From Alphaproteobacteria bacterium (lineage in GTDB: Bacteria > Pseudomonadota > Alphaproteobacteria > UBA6615): 64,000 nucleotides of DNA. The notes under the pieces are model-generated. The model was not told where the DNA came from. It was given only the letters and a program-made list of their open reading frames with translations, and did no database searches. The stretch is taken from contig JBDXCV010000007.1 of the NCBI GenBank assembly GCA_039980135.1, forward strand, positions 124,001-188,000, in the 5' to 3' direction. Below are positions 31,331 to 40,583 of the stretch, in pieces (position 1 is the first letter of the stretch; the number at the start of each line of letters is the position of its first letter). Made by a program: the position numbers and the translations under genes.

Positions 31331-33415
31331 ATGCGGTTTGCTGTCGATACGGGCGGTACGTTCACCGACCTGATTGTGGAAGATGATGACAATGGCCTTC
31401 ATATGTACAAGGCCTCGACCACGCCGGGCGATCCGATCAACGGTGTGCTGGACAGTCTGAAACTTGCCGCCGACGACTTCGGTCTCGGCCTGGACGCGCT
31501 CCTGGCAAAAGGCGAGCTGTTCATTCACGGCACGACCCATGCGATCAACGCGATCGTGACCGGGAATACCGCCAAAACCGCGTTCCTGACCACCGAGGGG
31601 CATCGCGATATCCTCGTCTTCCGCGAGGGCGGGCGGATGGAGCCGTTCAACTTTACGGTTCCCTATCCGCAGCCCTACCTGCCGCGCGCGCTTTCCTATG
31701 AGGTACCGGGTCGGATTCTCTCGGATGCGTCTGAAATGGCACCCCTCGACGAAGGCCGGGTGGTGGAAATCCTCGAAGACCTCAAGGCGAAGGAGGTCGA
31801 GGCGGTCGCGGTCTGCCTCCTCTGGTCGATCATCAATTCAAGCCACGAGGACCGGGTGGGTGAACTGATCGAGCAACACCTGCCGGGCGTTCCCTATACG
31901 TTGTCTCATATTCTCAACCCGTCCCTGCGCGAATACCGACGTGCGTCATCGGCGGCGATCGACGCCTCGCTGAAGCCGTTGATGAGTGCGTACATGCACA
32001 ACCTGACGGGGCGCTTGTCCGATGCAGGTTTCGGGGGGCGCGTCCTGATCGTCACGTCCCAGGGCGGCATGATGGACGCGGTGGATGTCGCCGAGCATCC
32101 GATACATCTGATCAATTCCGGGCCGTCCATGGCGCCCGTGTCCGGGCGCTACTTCGCCCGTGAGGATGAAGGTTCCGATACCGCGGTGATCGCCGATACG
32201 GGCGGCACGACCTATGACGTCAGTCTCGTGCGCCGCGGGCGGATTCCCTGGACGCGCGAAACCTGGATCGGCCAACCCTATCGCGGCCATATGACAGGCT
32301 TCCCGTCGGTCGATGTAAAATCAATCGGCGCCGGTGGTGGCTCCATCGCCTGGGTCGATGACGGTGGCATGCTGCATGTCGGGCCGCAGAGCGCTGGCGC
32401 GGTGCCGGGGCCGTCCTGCTACGGACAGGGGGGCGACAAACCGACCGTGACCGATGCGTCTCTAGTGCTCGGTTATCTCGACCCGGAATTTTTTCTGGGT
32501 GGATCTATGGCCCTCGACCTCGAGGCCGCCAACAGCGCGATCAAGCGCGACGTTGCGGACCCCATGGGAATCGGGCTCGAGGATGCCGCCGCGGCCATCA
32601 TCGCGATCGCGACCGAGAATATGGTTCAGGCAATCGTCGATATCACCGTCAATCAGGGGATCGATCCCCGTGACGCGATCTTGATCGGCGGCGGCGGCGC
32701 GGCCGGATTGAACTCGACGGCAATCGGGCGACGTCTCGGCAGCGAACGTGTGGTGATCCCCGAGGTGGGTGCCGCGCTGAGTGCGGCGGGCGCGATGATG
32801 TCCGACCTGCATTCGCAATACACGCGGACATTCTTTGCAACATCGGAGAATTTCGATGCTGCGGGGGTGAATCAGATTCTTGATGGGCTCGAGGCCCGCT
32901 GCAACGCGTTCATCGATGGTCCGGGTGCCGGTTCGATCAGCCAGACGATCGAGTTCTTTGCCGAGGCGCGCTACCCCGAACAGGTGTGGGAAATCGAGGT
33001 GCCGCTGGCCGCCCGCCGGTTCGAAAGTGACGCCGATATCGACGCGCTCGTCGAGGAGTTCCACAAGGTTCACGAGGATATTTTCGCTATCAACGATCCG
33101 GAATCGAGCATCGAAGTCGTGGGCTGGACCGCGTCGGTGAAATGCCTGCTGAATGAAAGCGAGAGCGGTTCCCTGGCGGCGGCAGAAACGACCGCGTCAG
33201 TGGATGGGACGCGCAAGGTTTATTTCGCGGAGACAGGCTATGTGGATGCGACGGTCCGCAGGTTCGAGGCGATGAAGACCGGTGAAGTGCTGCCGGGCCC
33301 GGCGATCATCGAATCGCCATTCACGACGGTGGTGGTGGACCCCGGGGCAACGGCGGAACGGCGCGGATCGGGAAGCGTCTCGATTGTGCCCGGCTCTGCA
33401 CCGGCGGCGGCATAG
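31331..33415 (+). CDS. hyuA: Hydantoinase/oxoprolinase subunit A (HyuA)
   Basis: About 694 residues. The ATG at 31331 is chosen because GAGGAA precedes it by 4 bases and it opens the ATP-binding fold MRFAVDTGGTFTDLIVED; upstream ATG/TTG codons lack a site. A second nucleotide motif IADTGGTTYDVSLV, the glycine-rich AILIGGGGAAGLN and the PGPSCYGQGG loop are all typical. HyuA proteins use ATP to phosphorylate or carboxylate a carbonyl or amide and act with HyuB: hydantoinase, 5-oxoprolinase, acetone and acetophenone carboxylases. Head of a six-gene operon. Confidence 0.93.
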   Translation: MRFAVDTGGTFTDLIVEDDDNGLHMYKASTTPGDPINGVLDSLKLAADDFGLGLDALLAKGELFIHGTTHAINAIVTGNTAKTAFLTTEGHRDILVFREGGRMEPFNFTVPYPQPYLPRALSYEVPGRILSDASEMAPLDEGRVVEILEDLKAKEVEAVAVCLLWSIINSSHEDRVGELIEQHLPGVPYTLSHILNPSLREYRRASSAAIDASLKPLMSAYMHNLTGRLSDAGFGGRVLIVTSQGGMMDAVDVAEHPIHLINSGPSMAPVSGRYFAREDEGSDTAVIADTGGTTYDVSLVRRGRIPWTRETWIGQPYRGHMTGFPSVDVKSIGAGGGSIAWVDDGGMLHVGPQSAGAVPGPSCYGQGGDKPTVTDASLVLGYLDPEFFLGGSMALDLEAANSAIKRDVADPMGIGLEDAAAAIIAIATENMVQAIVDITVNQGIDPRDAILIGGGGAAGLNSTAIGRRLGSERVVIPEVGAALSAAGAMMSDLHSQYTRTFFATSENFDAAGVNQILDGLEARCNAFIDGPGAGSISQTIEFFAEARYPEQVWEIEVPLAARRFESDADIDALVEEFHKVHEDIFAINDPESSIEVVGWTASVKCLLNESESGSLAAAETTASVDGTRKVYFAETGYVDATVRRFEAMKTGEVLPGPAIIESPFTTVVVDPGATAERRGSGSVSIVPGSAPAAA

Positions 33416-33427
33416 GAGGGCGGACCG

Positions 33428-35191
33428 ATGGCTGAGAAAATTGACGGCGTAAAACTCGCGCTCCTGTCCAACCGGCTCGAAGGTATCTCGCGCAAGATGG
33501 GCAACACGTTGATGCGCACAGGCCGGTCCGGCGTGCTCAATATTGCGCGCGACTTCTCCTGCTGCATCCTGACGGCCAACGACCAGCTCGCGGCCGTGGC
33601 CGAGAGCCTGCCGATTCACGTTCTGTCCGGTCCGGACATGATGGCCGCCACGATGAAGGAATATCATCCGGTGCTGAAACGCGGCGACGCGTTCCTGCAC
33701 AACTCGCCCTACCACGGATGTTCCCATCCGGCGGATCATACGATCCTGGTGCCGGTGATCGACGACGATGGTATCCATCGCTACACCATGGCGGCGAAGG
33801 CCCATCAGGCCGATATCGGCAACTCGATCCCGACGACCTATCACGGCACCGCGCGCGATGTTTACGAGGAAGGCGCGTTGATCTTTCCGGCGGTGAAGGT
33901 GCAGGAAAACTACGAACACAACATGGATATTGTGCGGATGTGCCGTCTGCGGATCCGGGTGCCGGACCAGTGGTGGGGTGACTATCTGGCGATGATGGGC
34001 GCGGCGCGCATTGGTGAACGAGAACTGCTCGCATTGGGCCGGGAGGTCGGCTGGGACACGCTCGAGGCGTTCAATGAGCAATGGTTCGACTACTCGGAAG
34101 AACGCATGGTTGGGGCCATCCGCCAATTGCCGGCGGGCGCCGCCACGCGCACGTCGACCCATGACGCGATTCCCGGAACACCCGAAGAGGGGATCATGAT
34201 CACCAGCAAGGTGACGATCGATCCGGACGGCGGCGAGGTGACTGTTGACCTGATGGACAACCCCGATGCCCAGCCATGCGGACTCAATTTGTCCGAGGCC
34301 TGCGCGCGGACGGCGGCAATGGTGGGCGTGTTCAATTCGATCGACCACTCGGTGCCGAAGAATGCGGGCTCGTTCCGGCGCATCAAGGTGCTGCTGCGCG
34401 AGGATTCCGTTTGTGGCATTCCGAAACACCCGACCTCCTGTTCGGCCGCGACCACCAACATCGCCGACCGGGTCGCCAATCCGACCCAGGCCGCGATAGC
34501 GGAGATCGCGGAAGGGTTCGGGCTGGCCGAGTGCGGCGCGATCATCCCGCCCGCGGTCGGCGTGGTATCTGGAATCGATGAGGAGCGGGGGGAACCCTTT
34601 GTGAACCAGGTATTCCTCGGGCTGACGGGTGGCGCGGGCGCGCCCGAGGCCGACTGCTGGCAGTCGATCTGCCATGTGGGCAATGGGGGACTTTGTTATC
34701 AGGATTCCATCGAACTCGACGAGTTGCGCCAGCCGATTTTCGTCAAGACACGGACCTTCGCGCCCGATACGGAAGGTGCGGGCCAGTACTGCGGGGCCCG
34801 TTCCGCCTATACGGAGTTCGGCCCTCGTGTCGGCAATCTCGATGTTGCCTATGTCAGCGATGGCGGGATCAATGGACCCAAAGGGGTCCGCGGGGGGCTC
34901 GGCGGGTCGGTGTCGGGTCAATACAAGATCACCCGAAATAACGAGCGTGAAGACCTTCCGAATTGTGCGGTTGTGACCCTCGTCGCCGGGGAGTTGATCA
35001 GTTCCCAGTCTTGCGGCGGTGGCGGCTACGGCGCGCCGACGGATCGCGACCCCGAGATGGTCGCACGCGATGTGGTCGAGCAATATGTATCGGCCGAGCG
35101 CGCACGCAGTGTGTATGGCGTCGTCGTGGATACCGACGGTACCGTAGATACAGCCGCGACGACGAAACTTCGCGCGGAAATGACCGCCTGA
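33428..35191 (+). CDS. hyuB: Hydantoinase/oxoprolinase subunit B (HyuB), copy 1
   Basis: 587 residues, with GGAGGG upstream of its ATG. Typical HyuB features: KMGNTLMRTGRSGVLNIARD, FLHNSPYHGCSHPADH (His and Asp metal ligands), QADIGNSIPTTYHGTARDVYEEG and GVRGGLGGSVSGQYK near the end. It partners HyuA in the ATP-dependent reaction. Its stop codon overlaps the start of copy 2 (TGATG). It is strikingly similar to copy 2, so the pair arose by tandem duplication. Confidence 0.92.
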   Translation: MAEKIDGVKLALLSNRLEGISRKMGNTLMRTGRSGVLNIARDFSCCILTANDQLAAVAESLPIHVLSGPDMMAATMKEYHPVLKRGDAFLHNSPYHGCSHPADHTILVPVIDDDGIHRYTMAAKAHQADIGNSIPTTYHGTARDVYEEGALIFPAVKVQENYEHNMDIVRMCRLRIRVPDQWWGDYLAMMGAARIGERELLALGREVGWDTLEAFNEQWFDYSEERMVGAIRQLPAGAATRTSTHDAIPGTPEEGIMITSKVTIDPDGGEVTVDLMDNPDAQPCGLNLSEACARTAAMVGVFNSIDHSVPKNAGSFRRIKVLLREDSVCGIPKHPTSCSAATTNIADRVANPTQAAIAEIAEGFGLAECGAIIPPAVGVVSGIDEERGEPFVNQVFLGLTGGAGAPEADCWQSICHVGNGGLCYQDSIELDELRQPIFVKTRTFAPDTEGAGQYCGARSAYTEFGPRVGNLDVAYVSDGGINGPKGVRGGLGGSVSGQYKITRNNEREDLPNCAVVTLVAGELISSQSCGGGGYGAPTDRDPEMVARDVVEQYVSAERARSVYGVVVDTDGTVDTAATTKLRAEMTA

Positions 35192-36978
35192 TGCCTGAAG
35201 CCGAAGAAGATGCGGTAACGGGCGCATTCGACGGCGTTCAGCTCGCCCTCCTGTCGAATCGGCTCGATGGCATCGTCAAGAAGATGGCCAACACGTTGCT
35301 GCGCACCGGCCGTTCCGGTGTGCTCAACATGGCGAGGGATTTCTCTTGCTGCATCGTGACGGCGAACCATGAGTTGCTCACGGCGACCGAAAGCCTGCCG
35401 ATACATGTGCTGTCCGGCCCGGACATCATGGCGCGCTGGATGTGCGAGGTGCACCCCGATCTCAGGCGTGGTGACGCCTTCCTGCACAACTCGCCCTATC
35501 ATGGCTGTTCGCATCCGGCGGATCACACGATCCTGGTGCCGGTCCTCGACGGCGCCGGGGGGCATCGGTTTACGCTCGTGGCGAAGGCCCATCAGGCAGA
35601 TATCGGCAATTCGATTCCGACCACCTATCACGCCCGCGCCCGCGATGTTTACGAGGAGGGCGCGCTGATTTTCCCCGCGGTCAAGATTCAGCGTGACTAT
35701 CAGAATATCGATGACATCGTGCGCATGTGCCAGATGCGCATTCGCGTACCCGGGCAATGGTGGGGTGACTACCTCGCCATGGTCGGTGCGGCACGCATCG
35801 GTGAGCGTGAACTGATCGCGCTGGGTGAGGATATCGGGTGGGACAGGCTCGATGCCTTTGCCGAGCAGTTCTTCGACTATTCCGAGGCGCGTATGGTGAC
35901 GGCACTACGCGAGCTTCCGGCCGGCACCGCATCCCATTCCAGCACCCATGACCCGATACCGGGTACGCCAGAGGAAGGGGTCAGGATCAACGTAACCGTC
36001 GCCGTCGATCCCGAGGAGGCCCGCGTGCGGGTCGACCTGCGCGACAATCCCGACGCGATGCCGTGTGGGCTCAACCTGTCCGAGGGTTGCTCGCGGACGG
36101 CCGCGATGGTCGGCGTGTTCAATTCGATCGATCATACGGTACCGAAGAATGCCGGCGCGTTCCGGCGCATCGATGTGGATCTGCGCGAGGATTGCATCGT
36201 CGGTATCCCCAGACATCCCACAAGCTGTTCGGCGGCGACCACGAACGTTGCCGACCGAGTATCAAATTCGGTCCAGGCATCGATGGCCAAGATTTCGGAA
36301 GATATCGGACTTGCCGAATGTGGTGCCTCGAGCCCGCCGGCCGCAGCCGTGGTATCGGGGGTAAACCCCGAAACCGGCAAGCCATATATCAATCAGGTGT
36401 TCCTGGGGCGCACGAACGGGGCGGCGAGCGCGCATACGGACGCCTGGTGGACCATTGGCCATGTCGGCAATGCCGGCATGTGCTTCCTCGATTCCGTCGA
36501 GCTCGACGAGTTGCGGCTGCCGATTTACGTCCATTCCCGGGGTTTCGTCCCCGATACCGAAGGTGCGGGGCGAAATTGCGGTGCGCCTCAGGGGTTTGCG
36601 GTCTATGGCCCGCGGGTCGGGAGCATGTCCCTGGTTTATAATTCCGACGGCACGATCAATGGTCCGAAGGGTGTGCGTGGCGGTCTTGGGGCGGCCACGG
36701 CGGCCCAGCACAAGCTGACAGTCAACGGACAGGAAGAGGAGGTGCCGCGCGTTGGCCAGGTTTCCCTAGATGCCGGAGAGCTGATTGTGTCGCGATCTTG
36801 CGGCGGGGGCGGGTTCGGACCGCCCGGCGAGCGCGATCCGGAACGTGTGCTTTATCAGCTGGCAGAAGGCTTCATCAGCCGCGATCGCGCGCGCGATGTG
36901 TATGGCGTTGTGGTGAGTGAGGACGGCGTCTTGTTGGCCAAGGAAACGGACGATCTGAGGGCGGAGGCAACATCATGA
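35191..36978 (+). CDS. hyuB: Hydantoinase/oxoprolinase subunit B (HyuB), copy 2
   Basis: 595 residues from the ATG that shares a base with the previous stop codon. Same signatures as copy 1: KMANTLLRTGRSGVLNMARD, FLHNSPYHGCSHPADH and QADIGNSIPTTYHARARDVY. Both copies keep all visible metal-ligand motifs, so neither looks degenerate. Two B subunits with one A subunit suggest a heteromeric enzyme, as in acetophenone carboxylase, or alternative partners for different substrates (inference). It overlaps the serine hydrolase gene by ATGA. Confidence 0.92.
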   Translation: MPEAEEDAVTGAFDGVQLALLSNRLDGIVKKMANTLLRTGRSGVLNMARDFSCCIVTANHELLTATESLPIHVLSGPDIMARWMCEVHPDLRRGDAFLHNSPYHGCSHPADHTILVPVLDGAGGHRFTLVAKAHQADIGNSIPTTYHARARDVYEEGALIFPAVKIQRDYQNIDDIVRMCQMRIRVPGQWWGDYLAMVGAARIGERELIALGEDIGWDRLDAFAEQFFDYSEARMVTALRELPAGTASHSSTHDPIPGTPEEGVRINVTVAVDPEEARVRVDLRDNPDAMPCGLNLSEGCSRTAAMVGVFNSIDHTVPKNAGAFRRIDVDLREDCIVGIPRHPTSCSAATTNVADRVSNSVQASMAKISEDIGLAECGASSPPAAAVVSGVNPETGKPYINQVFLGRTNGAASAHTDAWWTIGHVGNAGMCFLDSVELDELRLPIYVHSRGFVPDTEGAGRNCGAPQGFAVYGPRVGSMSLVYNSDGTINGPKGVRGGLGAATAAQHKLTVNGQEEEVPRVGQVSLDAGELIVSRSCGGGGFGPPGERDPERVLYQLAEGFISRDRARDVYGVVVSEDGVLLAKETDDLRAEATS

Positions 36979-38126
36979 GCGATATACCTGTTGCGGGTCA
37001 CTGCGATCCGAAATTTGCGGCCGTCGAGGACGCATTCCGGCAGAATATGGATGCGGGTGATCTGGTCTGTGGTGAGGAAATCGGTGCCGGCGTCTCGGTC
37101 GTTGTTGATGGCGAAGTGGTGGTCGATCTGTGGGGTGGATATCGCGATGCCGCGCGGACCCGGCCTTGGGAGGCGGACACCATCACCTGCATGATGTCGG
37201 TGACCAAGGCCTGTGCGGCGATCACGCTGCTAAGCCTGATTGAACGCGGTGCCGTCAGCATGGACGACAAGGTCAGTGATCACTGGCCCGAATTCTCCGG
37301 CGACGGCAAGGAAGACATGACGGTCCGCACGCTGGTCTCCCACCAGTCCGGCGTGATCTATGCCGATGCGGCCCCCGCGGGTTCGCTCTGGGACGGCACC
37401 TCGGTCGAGCGCGCGCTCGAGGCGGCGACACCGGAGTGGAAGCCGGGGACGGGTGGCGCCTATCATTCATTTACCTATGGCCCGCTGATGAACGGGCTGA
37501 TCCGTCATGTCGACGGCCGCGATGTCGGTACGGTCTGGCGCGAGGACATCGCCGGCCCGTTCGGCATCGATTTCCAGATCGGCCTCAACGACGCGGAGGC
37601 CGCCCGACGCGCCGAATACGTGGAGACCCCGGGCACGCCGTCACGCGACGGCATCAAGGGTGTGACGGAGTCTCCACTCCTGCGGGCCTGGCGGCCGATG
37701 CCGCGAGACGAGGATTTCAATTCCGACGACTGGGTGCACAACCAGTTTGCGTCGGCGAACGGTCATGGCAACGCCCGCGCCATCGCGCGTCTGTATGGCG
37801 GGATGGCCAATGGCGGTCGGATCGACGGCCGGCAGCTCCTGTCGGAAGAGTTGATCGCCGACGCGATCCGCGAGCATTGGGACGATCTCGACCGGATGAC
37901 CAACCGGCCGTTCCGGTTTTCTTGCGGTTTCATGCTGTCCTGCCCGCCGTTTCCGTTCGGCGGTTACCGGGACAATTTCGGACACACAGGCATCGGTGGT
38001 GCTGTCGGGTTCGGGGATCCGAATCGTCACTTGGGGTTCAGCTATTGCTGCAATCGGATGGCACCGATTGCCGATTTGGGGCCGTTCGCGCCGCCGATGA
38101 TCGACGCCATGTATGCGGCGCTTTGA
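36975..38126 (+). CDS. Serine hydrolase, class C beta-lactamase/EstB family
   Basis: 383 residues. The S-x-x-K nucleophile motif is MMSVTKACAAITLLSL, followed by a Tyr motif in GGAYHSFTYGPLMN (YxN-like position replaced by Tyr-His-Ser) and a C-terminal HTGIGGAVGFGDPN, corresponding to the KTG-type loop. No signal peptide, so it is cytosolic, which favours an esterase, amidase or D-peptidase over a beta-lactamase. Translationally coupled to hyuB copy 2; probably cleaves an ester, lactam or amide linked to the HyuAB product. Confidence 0.88.
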   Translation: MSDIPVAGHCDPKFAAVEDAFRQNMDAGDLVCGEEIGAGVSVVVDGEVVVDLWGGYRDAARTRPWEADTITCMMSVTKACAAITLLSLIERGAVSMDDKVSDHWPEFSGDGKEDMTVRTLVSHQSGVIYADAAPAGSLWDGTSVERALEAATPEWKPGTGGAYHSFTYGPLMNGLIRHVDGRDVGTVWREDIAGPFGIDFQIGLNDAEAARRAEYVETPGTPSRDGIKGVTESPLLRAWRPMPRDEDFNSDDWVHNQFASANGHGNARAIARLYGGMANGGRIDGRQLLSEELIADAIREHWDDLDRMTNRPFRFSCGFMLSCPPFPFGGYRDNFGHTGIGGAVGFGDPNRHLGFSYCCNRMAPIADLGPFAPPMIDAMYAAL

Positions 38127-38142
38127 AGTTGAGGAGATGAGT

Positions 38143-38904
38143 ATGCGTTTTGAAGGCAAAGTGGCTCTGGTCACGGGTGGTTCGTCGGGGATCGGCGCCG
38201 AAACCTGCGTGCGTTTCGCTGAAGAGGGCGCGCATGTTGCCGTGGTGGCGAGTTCGTCGCTCGAACGGGCACAGGCGACGGTCGACCGCTGCGGCGGCAA
38301 TGCCAAGCCGTTTGCGTGTGACGTCGGCGAGGTTGCGCAGGTCGACAAGCTCGTTGGTGATGTCATCGCGGAGTTCGGCCGGATCGACATTTTCGTCAAC
38401 GCAGCGGGTGTGTTCTTTCCGACCCGGGTCGGAGAGACCGATGAGGCCATGTTCGACCAGATGATCGATGCCAACCTCAAGGGCTGCTTCTTCATGTGTG
38501 ACCGGGTCGGACAGCACATGATAGAGCGCGGCGAAGGTGGCAAGATCGTCAATCTGGGCTCCTCGGCCGGGACAGCCGGGCGCGGCAACTACATCGTCTA
38601 TTCCGCGGTCAAGGCGGGCGTCATCAATATGACCCGCTCGCTTGCCGTCGCACTCGCGCCTCACGGAATCAACGTGAATTGCCTGGCACCGGGAAATACC
38701 GCGACGCCGATGAACGAAAATGTACGCTCGGAACCCGAATACGCGGAAATCTACGCGACCATCCAGGAAAAAACCCCCAGCCAGCGCGCGTTCGCCGAGC
38801 CGCGTGAGATGGCGGGTACGATCCTGTTTCTGTGCTCCGACGATGCTCAGGCTGCGCATGGTGCGATGCTGCTCATGGATGAAGGCGTGTCGGCCGGATA
38901 TTGA
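38143..38904 (+). CDS. SDR-family oxidoreductase, tandem copy 1
   Basis: 253 residues from the ATG at 38143, preceded by GAGGAG at 6 bases; two earlier ATGs in frame are possible. TGGSSGIG cofactor loop, NAAG, GSSAGTAGRGNYIVYSAVK with the Ser-Tyr-Lys triad in normal spacing, and NCLAPGNTATPMNENV. Classical NAD(P)-dependent alcohol/carbonyl oxidoreductase. Fifth gene of the hyu operon. Confidence 0.9.
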   Translation: MRFEGKVALVTGGSSGIGAETCVRFAEEGAHVAVVASSSLERAQATVDRCGGNAKPFACDVGEVAQVDKLVGDVIAEFGRIDIFVNAAGVFFPTRVGETDEAMFDQMIDANLKGCFFMCDRVGQHMIERGEGGKIVNLGSSAGTAGRGNYIVYSAVKAGVINMTRSLAVALAPHGINVNCLAPGNTATPMNENVRSEPEYAEIYATIQEKTPSQRAFAEPREMAGTILFLCSDDAQAAHGAMLLMDEGVSAGY

Positions 38905-38933
38905 ATTCAGATACGAACAAGGAGGGAAAGACC

Positions 38934-39707
38934 ATGGAACTGAGAAACAAGGTGGCACTGATTAGCGGCGGTTCGTCAGGTATCGGCGAGGCGATTGCAC
39001 GGAAGTTTGCATCGGAAGGCGCGACCTGCGCCGTGATCGCCAGCTCGAATATCCGCAAGGCCAACAAGGTCGCCAAGGATCTCAAGCGCAAGTCGAAGGG
39101 CTATGTCTGTGACGTGACCAAGCCCAAGGAGGCCGAAGCCACGGTCGCGAAGGTCCTGAAAGATCACGGCAAGATCGACATCCTGGTGAACGCGGCGGGT
39201 GTCTTCTACCCCACACCGGCCGGCGATACGAAGCCCGTCGACATGAATCGCATGGTCGACATCAACCTCAAGGGCCAGTGGAACATGATCAACGCGGTGT
39301 CGCCGCACATGGTGTCGCGCAAGCGCGGCAACATCATCAACATGGCGTCGGTCGCGGGCCTGGTGGCGCTACCGTCCTACGGCCTGTACTGCGCGACAAA
39401 GGCCGGGATCATCATGCTGACCAAGTGCATGGCCGTCGAGCTGTCACGCTCGGGCATCCATGTGAACTCGATCTCGCCCGGCAACACCGCGAGCCCCATG
39501 AACGAGGACATCCGTACCGACCCGGAACTCAAGCCGGTGCTCGACTTCATGGAGATGCTGACCCCGTCGGGCCGGACATATTCCTCGACCGAAGAGATGG
39601 CCAACGCGGCGCTCTTCCTCGCGTCGCCCAAGACCGGGAACCCGATCTACGGTGCGAACTTCACCCTGGATGAAGGGTTTGCGGCGGGCCTGTTTATCGC
39701 GAACTGA
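38934..39707 (+). CDS. SDR-family oxidoreductase, tandem copy 2
   Basis: 257 residues; the ATG at 38934 has AAGGAGGG 8 bases upstream. SGGSSGIGEA cofactor loop, NAAGVFYPTPAGDTKPVD, SVAGLVALPSYGLYCATK with Ser-Tyr-Lys, and SPGNTASPMNEDIR. The NAAGVF and GNTA-PMNE stretches are shared with the gene before it, pointing to tandem duplication. Last gene of the hyu operon; the next gene is convergent with 9 bases between stops. Confidence 0.9.
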   Translation: MELRNKVALISGGSSGIGEAIARKFASEGATCAVIASSNIRKANKVAKDLKRKSKGYVCDVTKPKEAEATVAKVLKDHGKIDILVNAAGVFYPTPAGDTKPVDMNRMVDINLKGQWNMINAVSPHMVSRKRGNIINMASVAGLVALPSYGLYCATKAGIIMLTKCMAVELSRSGIHVNSISPGNTASPMNEDIRTDPELKPVLDFMEMLTPSGRTYSSTEEMANAALFLASPKTGNPIYGANFTLDEGFAAGLFIAN

Positions 39708-39716
39708 CCTGGCGGG

Positions 39717-40133
39717 CTATTCGCCCATCGGCGGCATTTTGGAGAACCGCGGAACGGCATCGTCGAACCGGTCCCAGGGCTGGGCGCTGGATTCGAAGAT
39801 ATCCGCCTGCGGGCTGAACACGCTCGGGTCGTCGAGCGTGATCACGTGCAGAAAGACGAGTTCTTCGCCCTCGATCTGGCCCATGATCGGGGTGCCGCAA
39901 GTGGGGCAGAAGGCGCGCATCGACGTGCCGCCACGATCATTCGTGATTGTGAAACGGGTCAGCTCACCGGTGAGTAAAAAGGCGGCTGCGGGCAGCCCAA
40001 TCCCGGGGATATGTGTACTGCCACTTGTCATCTGGCAGTGACGGCAATGACAATTCACCGCGAATAGCGGTTCGGCGTCGCTTTCGTAACGAACGGCACC
40101 ACACAGGCAGCCGCCTTCAATCTTCTTTGACAT
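39717..40133 (-). CDS. GFA-domain (glutathione-dependent formaldehyde-activating-like) protein, copy 1
   Basis: 138 residues. Zinc-binding cysteines in CLCGAVRYES, CHCRHCQMTSG and FCPTCGTPIMG match the GFA/CENP-V fold. The family name comes from one member; most GFA proteins have no proven reaction. Ten bases after the second copy in the same direction, so the two are co-expressed. Confidence 0.88.
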   Translation of the reverse strand: MSKKIEGGCLCGAVRYESDAEPLFAVNCHCRHCQMTSGSTHIPGIGLPAAAFLLTGELTRFTITNDRGGTSMRAFCPTCGTPIMGQIEGEELVFLHVITLDDPSVFSPQADIFESSAQPWDRFDDAVPRFSKMPPMGE

Positions 40134-40142
40134 GGGAATCCC

Positions 40143-40565
40143 TCAGCTCTCTTCCATCGGCGGCAGTTTATCGAATTTCGGTAGTTCGGGGTTCATATGC
40201 GTCCACGGTTGTGCGCTGGAGGCATAGACTTCCATCTGCGGTTCGACCCAGCTGGCATCGTCCAGAGTCACGGCGTTGACGGCGAGCGCGCCGAAACCGT
40301 CGCTGATGCCATAGACATACGCACCGCATTTGGCGCAGGAGAAACGGTGGACAGGCGTCCCGCGATCCGACGTCTGGGTATGCTCGATGACCTCGCCCGA
40401 CACCGTGACATCCCCCCGGTTGACCGCGACGGCGGTGGTGAAGGGCGCGCCGCTCGCCTGCTGGCAATGGGTGCAGTGGCAGTTGAACATCACCATGGGT
40501 TCGGCGTCCGTCGTGTAACGGACCGCGCCGCACTGGCAGCCGCCTTCGATCTTGTGGGTCATCAT
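40143..40565 (-). CDS. GFA-domain protein, copy 2
   Basis: 140 residues, with the same layout as its neighbour: CQCGAVRYTT, CHCTHCQQASG and SCAKCGAYVYG. Both end in the same kind of tail, SSAQPWTHMNPELPKFDKLPP here and SSAQPWDRF in the other, which supports a tandem duplication. ATG at 40565 or 40562. Probably binds zinc; function unknown. Confidence 0.88.
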   Translation of the reverse strand: MMTHKIEGGCQCGAVRYTTDAEPMVMFNCHCTHCQQASGAPFTTAVAVNRGDVTVSGEVIEHTQTSDRGTPVHRFSCAKCGAYVYGISDGFGALAVNAVTLDDASWVEPQMEVYASSAQPWTHMNPELPKFDKLPPMEES

Positions 40566-40583
40566 CGATCTCCTTTCGCGGGA

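Noticed and set aside
33197-35227. 676-codon open frame on the minus strand across the hyuB genes
   Set aside because: Lies wholly antisense to hyuA and hyuB copy 1; its translation has no recognisable family, and long antisense frames are expected in GC-rich codon-biased genes.
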